Below are positions 15,247 to 20,498 of a stretch of DNA of 20,498 nucleotides, piece by piece. Below the pieces are notes generated by a model, which saw only the letters and a list, made by a program, of their open reading frames with translations, did no database searches and was not told the origin of the DNA. A program made the position numbers and the translations under genes. The stretch spans positions 1 through 20,498 of the forward strand of contig DASZCR010000085.1 of NCBI GenBank assembly GCA_035942915.1. The letters are read 5' to 3'. The DNA comes from DASZCR01 sp035942915. GTDB lineage: Bacteria > Acidobacteriota > Blastocatellia > Pyrinomonadales > Pyrinomonadaceae. Positions within the stretch are counted from its first letter, which is position 1. Each line of letters begins with the position of its first letter.

Positions 15247-17144
15247 AACACGAACCTATTCATCATCTGTTTAGTCAGGCCGCCGCGAGATTTCGGGAGC
15301 ACGTAGCGATTGATGACGGCCACCGGCGCGTCTCCTACGGAGAGCTTGAAGCCAATGCAAACAGGTTAGCCAATTTTCTGCTCTCTGCTGGCGCGCAGAA
15401 GGGCACGCTCGTCGTGGTCATGTCGGAAAAGAGCATCGACCTGATTACGGCGCTGATTGGCATCCTCAAGGCGGGCTGCGTCTTCGTTCCGCTCGACGCG
15501 CGTGCGCCCGAAAAGAGAATCGAAGTGCTGCTCTCGGAAGTCTCGCCGGAGTGGTTTGTCGTTGACTCGAAGTTTATCCAGACGCTCGACAACGCGACGC
15601 CGCACGCGTCTGCAAAGATGCACATCATTTGCCTCGACCGTGAAGCGGGCATCGAAGGTCGTGAAGATAAATTCGTGCTTCACGAAGAGTACGCCGACTT
15701 CAACGACTCAAGCAGCCCGGCCGTCTCGTCCGAGCCGGACGATATGGCTTACATCTATTTCACTTCGGGTTCGACGGGGCGGCCGAAGGGCATCGCCGGA
15801 AGACTGCGCGCCATTGACCACTTCATCCGTTGGGAGATTGAGACCTTTCAAATCGGCGAGGGAAGCCGCGTCAGCCAACTCATCTCCCCTTCGTTCGACG
15901 CGTTTCTGCGCGACGTGTTTGTGCCGTTGTGTGCGGGCGGCACGGTCTGCGTGCCCGACAGTCGAGACACAGTGCTCGATGCGCGCAAGCTGGTCGAGTG
16001 GTTGAATGCGCGGGAAATCAATCTCATACACTGTGTCGCATCTCTGTTCCGTGCCATCGTCAACGAAGATTTGCAGCCCGAATACTTCTCGTCCTTAAAA
16101 CACATCCTCATCTCCGGCGAGCCTTTGCTCGGCGCGGACGTGAGGCGTTGGATGGAGCTCTTCGGCGAACGCGTTCAACTGGTGAACCTCTACGGCCCGT
16201 CCGAGACGACGATGACCAAGTTCTTCTACATCGTGCAGCCCGCCGACAAGCAGCGCGAAATCATGCCCATCGGAAAACCGATGAGAGGCGCGGCGGCCAT
16301 CGTCGTGGACGCGCAGGGCAAACCCTGCCTGCCCGGAACGGTCGGAGAGATTTACATCCGCACGCCCTTCCGTTCTCTGGGTTACTACAAACAGCCGGAA
16401 CTGACCCGCGAAGTCTTCATCCAGAACCCGCTCAGCGACAACCCGGACGACATCGTCTATAAGACGGGCGATTTGGCGAGAATGTGGGACGACGGCAACT
16501 TCGAGTTTCTGGGTCGGACAGACCAGCAGGTCAAGGTGCGCGGCATCCGGGTCGAGCCGAGAGAGATTGAGAACCTGTTTCTTCAGCACGAGTCCGTCAA
16601 GGACGTGGCGGTTATCGACCGCGATGATTTGAGCGGCAACAAGTATCTGTGCGCCTACGTGGTTTTGGCCGACGAGGTCAAGACGAGCGAACTGGCAGCA
16701 TGGGCGGCGCAGAGATTGCCCGAAGGAATGGTTCCTTCGGCCTTCGTCGTGATGGAAGCCCTGCCGCGCACGCTCAGCGGCAAGCTCGACCGCCGCGCGC
16801 TGCCCTCGCTCGAAGAGGTGCAGGCGGAAAGAAAAAAGGACATCGTCGCTCCGCGCACGCAGACCGAAGAGCAATTGGTCGCTATCTTGACGAAGGTGCT
16901 CGGCATCAGTTCCATCAGCATCCATGACAACTTCTTCGAGCTTGGCGGCCACTCTCTGCTGGCGATGCAGGTGATGGCGCGGGCGCAGGAAGCGACGGGC
17001 GTCGAGTTGCCTCTGAGCAGCCTCTTTGAAGCTCCGACGGTGGCGGAGTTGGCCGAACGCATCGACACGATTCGCTGGGTGGGACAGAACATGCAGGCTA
17101 TGCCGGGCGGCGGAGGTGAAGAGCGCGAGGAGTTGGAGTTATGA
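15243..17144 (+). CDS. NRPS: adenylation domain - PCP (no condensation domain)
   Basis: This protein has 633 residues. The A domain begins almost at the N-terminus (PIHHLFSQAAARF) with YFTSGSTGRPKG, YKTGDLAR and A10 Lys514 (LSGKLDRRAL). The pocket residues aligned by eye to GrsA start at Asp219 (SFDAFLRDVF) and read D-A-R-H-L-S-L-M-T-K. I cannot match this to a common code, so the substrate is left open. The PCP carries Ser571 in FFELGGHSLL. The C-terminus is a Gly-rich, acidic tail (GGGGEEREELEL). Because the next protein begins with a TubC docking domain, this tail is a good candidate for the short linear partner motif. The preceding gene supplies the missing C domain. The stop overlaps the next start (ATGA, 17141-17144). 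Confidence 0.93.
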   Translation: MKHEPIHHLFSQAAARFREHVAIDDGHRRVSYGELEANANRLANFLLSAGAQKGTLVVVMSEKSIDLITALIGILKAGCVFVPLDARAPEKRIEVLLSEVSPEWFVVDSKFIQTLDNATPHASAKMHIICLDREAGIEGREDKFVLHEEYADFNDSSSPAVSSEPDDMAYIYFTSGSTGRPKGIAGRLRAIDHFIRWEIETFQIGEGSRVSQLISPSFDAFLRDVFVPLCAGGTVCVPDSRDTVLDARKLVEWLNAREINLIHCVASLFRAIVNEDLQPEYFSSLKHILISGEPLLGADVRRWMELFGERVQLVNLYGPSETTMTKFFYIVQPADKQREIMPIGKPMRGAAAIVVDAQGKPCLPGTVGEIYIRTPFRSLGYYKQPELTREVFIQNPLSDNPDDIVYKTGDLARMWDDGNFEFLGRTDQQVKVRGIRVEPREIENLFLQHESVKDVAVIDRDDLSGNKYLCAYVVLADEVKTSELAAWAAQRLPEGMVPSAFVVMEALPRTLSGKLDRRALPSLEEVQAERKKDIVAPRTQTEEQLVAILTKVLGISSISIHDNFFELGGHSLLAMQVMARAQEATGVELPLSSLFEAPTVAELAERIDTIRWVGQNMQAMPGGGGEEREELEL

Positions 17145-17296
17145 CGACCGTTGAGTTCTTGTCTTACCTCCGCAGTCTGAATACGAGAGTGTGGCTCGAC
17201 GGCGGCCGTCTGCGTTGCAGCGCGCCGAGCGGAGTGCTCACGCCGGACTTGCGCGAAAAGCTCGCCGAACGTAAAGCCGAGATTATCCGCTTCCTG
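17141..17296 (+). other. TubC-type N-terminal docking domain
   Basis: Codes for residues 1-52 of the last NRPS. The pattern is an N-terminal helix, two short strands around WLDGGRLRCSAP, then LTPDLREKLAERKAEII. This is the recognisable TubC_N fold, a small dimeric docking domain that binds a short C-terminal peptide of the upstream synthetase. It sets the order A-PCP protein to Thr module. No other junction in the window has this domain at the N-terminus. Confidence 0.85.
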
Positions 17297-20200
17297 TCGC
17301 AGGTGCAGAATTCGCTCGAATATGAGTCTGCGTCCATCCTGCCGCAGACAGAGGACGGCCACGCGCCTCTGTCGTTCGCACAACAGCGGCTCTGGTTCTT
17401 AGACCAACTCGACCCCGGTAACTTCACTTACAACATCCCTCTCGCCGTGCGTCTGAGAGGGAAGCTCAACGTCGCCGCACTGGAACGCAGCCTCACGGAG
17501 ATTGTCCGCCGCCACGAGACGCTGCGGACGACCTTCGCCCTCGTCGAAGGTGAGCCGGTGCAGATTGTCGCCCCGCCTGCGCCGGTCTCTCTGCCCGTCG
17601 TCGATTTGCGACACCTGCCTGAGGCGGAGCGCGAGCGTCAGGTTAGACAGATGGCTGAAGACGAGGCGATGCGTCCCTTCAACCTCGCCGAAGGCCCGCT
17701 CTTTCGCGTCAACTTGTTGAAGGTCGAAGAGGAGCATCACATCGCACTGCTGACCATCCATCACATCGTCAGCGATGAATGGTCGAAAGCTGTGCTGATG
17801 AGGGAACTGGGCGAGTTGTATAACGCTTTCGCGCGCGGCCTGCCTTCGCCGCTCGCAGAGCTTCCGATTCAGTATCGCGACTTCGCGCGTTGGCAGAGAC
17901 AGTGGCTCAAGGGCGAGGTCTTGGAGTCGCAGTTGTCTTTCTGGAAGGAGCAGTTGCAAGGGCTGCCGCCGTTGCTGGAATTGCCCGCCGACCGCCCCCG
18001 CACGGCCATCAAGACACTCGATGGCGCGCGGCAACAGTTCATCCTCTCGCCCGCGCTCTCGGCCGCGCTCAAGACGTTGGCCGCAAGAGAAGGCGCGACG
18101 CTGTTTATGGTGATGCTGGCGGCCTTCAAGGCTTTGCTCTACAGGTACACGGGGCAGCGCGATATCGTCGTAGGCACGCCGACGGCGGGTCGCACGCGTG
18201 CGGAGACTGAAGACTTAATCGGATTCTTCATCAACACGCTGGTGCTGCGTACGGAACTCACGGGCAGGCTCTCTTTCAGAGAACTGCTGGCGAAAGTCAG
18301 AGAGGTCTGTCTCGGCGCGTATGCTCATCAGGATTTACCGTTCGAGAAGTTGGTCGAAGAGTTGCAGCCGGAGCGCGACACGAGCCGCAATCCTCTGTTT
18401 CAGGTCGCCTTTCAGATATTGAACACGCCGCGCGGCTCTCTGAACCTGTCAGACCTCTCACTCGAACCGCTCGAAAGCAGCATCAAGGCGACGAAGTTCG
18501 ACATCACGCTGTCGATGGTGGACACCCCGCAGGGTCTGGGCGGCTCGCTCGTCTACAGTTCCGAACTGTTCGACGAGACGACGATTAAGCGTCTCATCAG
18601 CCACTTCCAAACCATGATAGAGGGCATCGTTGCCGACCCGGAGAAGCCAATCTCTACGCTGCCTCTCTTGCAGCCGGACGAGCGGCGCGATTTGCTCTCG
18701 CGTTGGGGCAAGCAGCAGACGCACTACGTCGCCGACAGGGGGCTGCATGAGTTGTTCGAGGCGCAGGTGGAGCGTGCGCCGCACGAGACGGCAGTAGTCT
18801 TTGAAGACGTGCGGCTGAGCTACGACGCGCTGAACCGTCGTGCTAATCAACTGGCTCATTATCTGCGCCGGTTGGGAGTCGGCAGGGAAGACCGTGTCGG
18901 CATTTTGATGGAGCGTTCGCATGAAGTGGTCGTGGCTATTCTCGCCGTGCTGAAGGCGGGGGCGGCCTACGTGCCGATGGATACGGCCTATCCGAAAGAC
19001 CGTCTGGCTTTCATGCTCACGGATGCTTCGATGCCGGTCTTGCTGACGCAGGAGCGTCTGCTCGAAACCCTGCCCGCACACAATTCGCGAATCGTCTGCG
19101 TTGATGCTGAATCGGAGGCCGTCAACAGTCAGAGCGAAGCGAATCCGTCGGTCGCGCTGGCGGGCGATAATCTGGCCTATGTCATCTACACCTCCGGCTC
19201 GACGGGCAAGCCCAAAGGTGTGCTCGTCACACACGCGAACGTCGTTCGCCTGTTCGCCTCCACGCAGGAGCACTTTCACTTCGACGAACGGGACGTGTGG
19301 ACGCTCTTCCATTCCTACGCGTTCGACTTTTCGGTGTGGGAACTCTGGGGCGCGCTGCTCTACGGCGGGCGTCTGGTGGTCGTGCCTTACCTGACGACGC
19401 GCTCGCCTGAGAGCTTTTACGAACTGCTACTGCAAGAGCAGGTCACAGTCCTCAATCAAACTCCCTCAGCCTTTCGCCAACTGCTCAAGACCGAAGGCGT
19501 GAGACCGACGGGCGCGCCCTTCTTCAACCCGCGTCTGATTATCTTCGGCGGCGAGGCGCTTGAGCTACAGAGCTTGAGTCCGTGGTTTGAAAAGCACCCG
19601 GAGAGGCAGACCCAACTCGTCAACATGTACGGCATCACGGAGACGACCGTCCATGTCACCTATCGGCCGATTGGGAGCGGAGAGCACGCGCAAGCGTGCG
19701 GCAGTCTGATTGGCTCTCCTCTGCCCGACCTACAGATGTACGTCCTCGACGAACATTTGCAGCCGCAGCCGATAGGCGTGACGGGCGAACTCTACATCGG
19801 CGGAGACGGACTGGCGCGCGGCTATCTACAGCGTCCTGAACTGACCGCCCAACGCTTCATTCCGAACCCGTTCAGCACAGAACCCGGCGCAAGACTCTAC
19901 AAGTCCGGCGATTTGGGACGCTATCTGCCCGACAGAGACACGGAGTATTGCGGGCGGATTGACCATCAGGTGAAACTGCGCGGCTATCGCATCGAGTTGG
20001 GCGAGATTGAGGCGGCGTTGCTCGAAGACGGTTCGGTGCACGAGGCTGTGGTCGTCATCAGCGAGGACGCTGCGGAAGATAAACGTCTGGTGGCTTATGT
20101 CGTTCCGTCGTCCGTCGAAGAGGCTGGAATCGTCGGCCGGTTGCGTGAATCTCTCAAAGCCCGTCTGCCCGATTACATGGTGCCTTCGGCCTTCGTCGTT

Positions 20201-20498
20201 TTAGAACATTTGCCGCTGACGCCGCACGGCAAAGTTGACCGGCGCGCGCTGCCTGCGCCTGAGCGGACACGCAGCACACTCGAAAGCACCTACGTCGCTC
20301 CGCGCGACCTGTTGGAGCTACAGTTGGTCAACCTCTGGGAAGAGGTGCTCGAAGTCAAACCCGTCGGCGTCACGGATGACTTCTTCGACATCGGCGGCCA
20401 CTCGCTGCTGGCCGTCAAGCTCTTCGCGTTGATTCAGGAAAGGTTGAACAAGAGCCTGCCGCTGGCGACGCTGTTCCAGAAAGGCACAATCGAACATC
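17141..20498 (+). CDS. NRPS: TubC docking - C - A (Thr) - PCP, 3' truncated
   Basis: The frame is open from ATG 17141 to the window edge (1119 codons visible). Residues 1-52 match a TubC-type N-terminal docking domain (FLSYLRSLNTRVWLDGGRLR, APSGVLTPDLREKL, ERKAEIIRFL). The C domain (about 68-500) begins APLSFAQQRLWFLDQL and has H207-H-I-V-S-D212-E213, with Glu in place of the usual Gly. The A domain (about 530-1035) has YTSGSTGKPKG, MYGITETT and A10 Lys1031. Its pocket, starting at Asp729 (FDFSVWE), reads D-F-W-N-I-G-M-V-H-K, the classical Thr code. A PCP with Ser1088 in FFDIGGHSLL follows, and the coding region continues beyond the window. The gene overlaps the A-PCP gene by four bases. It should add Thr to the chain received from that protein through the docking pair. 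Confidence 0.95.
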   Translation, partial: MTTVEFLSYLRSLNTRVWLDGGRLRCSAPSGVLTPDLREKLAERKAEIIRFLSQVQNSLEYESASILPQTEDGHAPLSFAQQRLWFLDQLDPGNFTYNIPLAVRLRGKLNVAALERSLTEIVRRHETLRTTFALVEGEPVQIVAPPAPVSLPVVDLRHLPEAERERQVRQMAEDEAMRPFNLAEGPLFRVNLLKVEEEHHIALLTIHHIVSDEWSKAVLMRELGELYNAFARGLPSPLAELPIQYRDFARWQRQWLKGEVLESQLSFWKEQLQGLPPLLELPADRPRTAIKTLDGARQQFILSPALSAALKTLAAREGATLFMVMLAAFKALLYRYTGQRDIVVGTPTAGRTRAETEDLIGFFINTLVLRTELTGRLSFRELLAKVREVCLGAYAHQDLPFEKLVEELQPERDTSRNPLFQVAFQILNTPRGSLNLSDLSLEPLESSIKATKFDITLSMVDTPQGLGGSLVYSSELFDETTIKRLISHFQTMIEGIVADPEKPISTLPLLQPDERRDLLSRWGKQQTHYVADRGLHELFEAQVERAPHETAVVFEDVRLSYDALNRRANQLAHYLRRLGVGREDRVGILMERSHEVVVAILAVLKAGAAYVPMDTAYPKDRLAFMLTDASMPVLLTQERLLETLPAHNSRIVCVDAESEAVNSQSEANPSVALAGDNLAYVIYTSGSTGKPKGVLVTHANVVRLFASTQEHFHFDERDVWTLFHSYAFDFSVWELWGALLYGGRLVVVPYLTTRSPESFYELLLQEQVTVLNQTPSAFRQLLKTEGVRPTGAPFFNPRLIIFGGEALELQSLSPWFEKHPERQTQLVNMYGITETTVHVTYRPIGSGEHAQACGSLIGSPLPDLQMYVLDEHLQPQPIGVTGELYIGGDGLARGYLQRPELTAQRFIPNPFSTEPGARLYKSGDLGRYLPDRDTEYCGRIDHQVKLRGYRIELGEIEAALLEDGSVHEAVVVISEDAAEDKRLVAYVVPSSVEEAGIVGRLRESLKARLPDYMVPSAFVVLEHLPLTPHGKVDRRALPAPERTRSTLESTYVAPRDLLELQLVNLWEEVLEVKPVGVTDDFFDIGGHSLLAVKLFALIQERLNKSLPLATLFQKGTIEH

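Noticed and set aside
16095..16952. 285-codon open frame on the minus strand
   Set aside because: Antisense shadow of the A-PCP gene; no domain resemblance.

Overview
The window is the interior of a large hybrid non-ribosomal peptide synthetase (NRPS) / type I polyketide synthase (PKS) operon. All genes lie on the + strand. They are packed with overlaps or short gaps, the longest being 149 bases, and both ends are cut inside synthetase genes. The DNA is GC-rich, with frequent AGA/AGG arginine codons beside CGC. The architectures (PKS module with aminotransferase, TubC docking domain, TauD-type hydroxylase, MbtH protein) are typical of Gram-negative producers such as Myxococcota, Cyanobacteria and Acidobacteriota. 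The sequence alone does not fix the phylum. No RNA gene, mobile element, CRISPR array, transporter, regulator or thioesterase is visible.

Layout, left to right: (1) the C-terminal end of an adenylation domain plus carrier protein (1-586); (2) a ketosynthase-acyltransferase protein, KS-AT, with a malonyl-type AT (601-3504); (3) a 1272-residue protein ACP - Pro/Ala linker - PLP aminotransferase (AMT) - condensation domain (3654-7472); (4) an MbtH-like protein (7508-7732); (5) an unrecognised 94-residue protein (7754-8038); (6) a TauD/SyrP-like Fe(II)/2-oxoglutarate dioxygenase (8083-9138); (7) a 1540-residue NRPS made of a catalytically degenerate condensation-like domain, A, PCP and epimerase (9165-13787); (8) a stand-alone condensation domain (13784-15181); (9) an A-PCP protein (15243-17144); (10) a TubC docking domain - C - A - PCP protein that runs off the right edge (17141-20498).

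The assembly logic reads colinearly. The upstream carrier passes its acyl chain to the KS. KS-AT adds a malonate unit on the ACP of the next protein, and the AMT replaces the beta-keto group with an amine. The C domain of that protein then couples the chain to aspartate held by the next NRPS. The pocket residues of that A domain read D-L-T-K-I-G-H-V-G-K, almost the classical Asp code. The neighbouring dioxygenase together with the degenerate 'interface-like' C domain points to beta-hydroxylation of the bound Asp, and the epimerase to a D-configured product. The stand-alone C and the A-PCP protein together form one split module whose pocket code (D-A-R-H-L-S-L-M-T-K) I cannot assign. The last A domain reads D-F-W-N-I-G-M-V-H-K, the classical Thr code. 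The inferred partial product is: upstream residue - C2 unit bearing a beta-amine - D-beta-hydroxy-Asp - unknown residue - Thr - further units.

The most notable points are the split PKS/aminotransferase module, which may make a vicinal (beta,gamma) diamino acid; the hydroxylase/interface/Asp/epimerase cassette; the unknown 94-residue protein inside that cassette; a duplicated 'QL-QL' helix across the split module; several altered condensation active sites; and a 21-codon mini-ORF that exactly bridges two genes.
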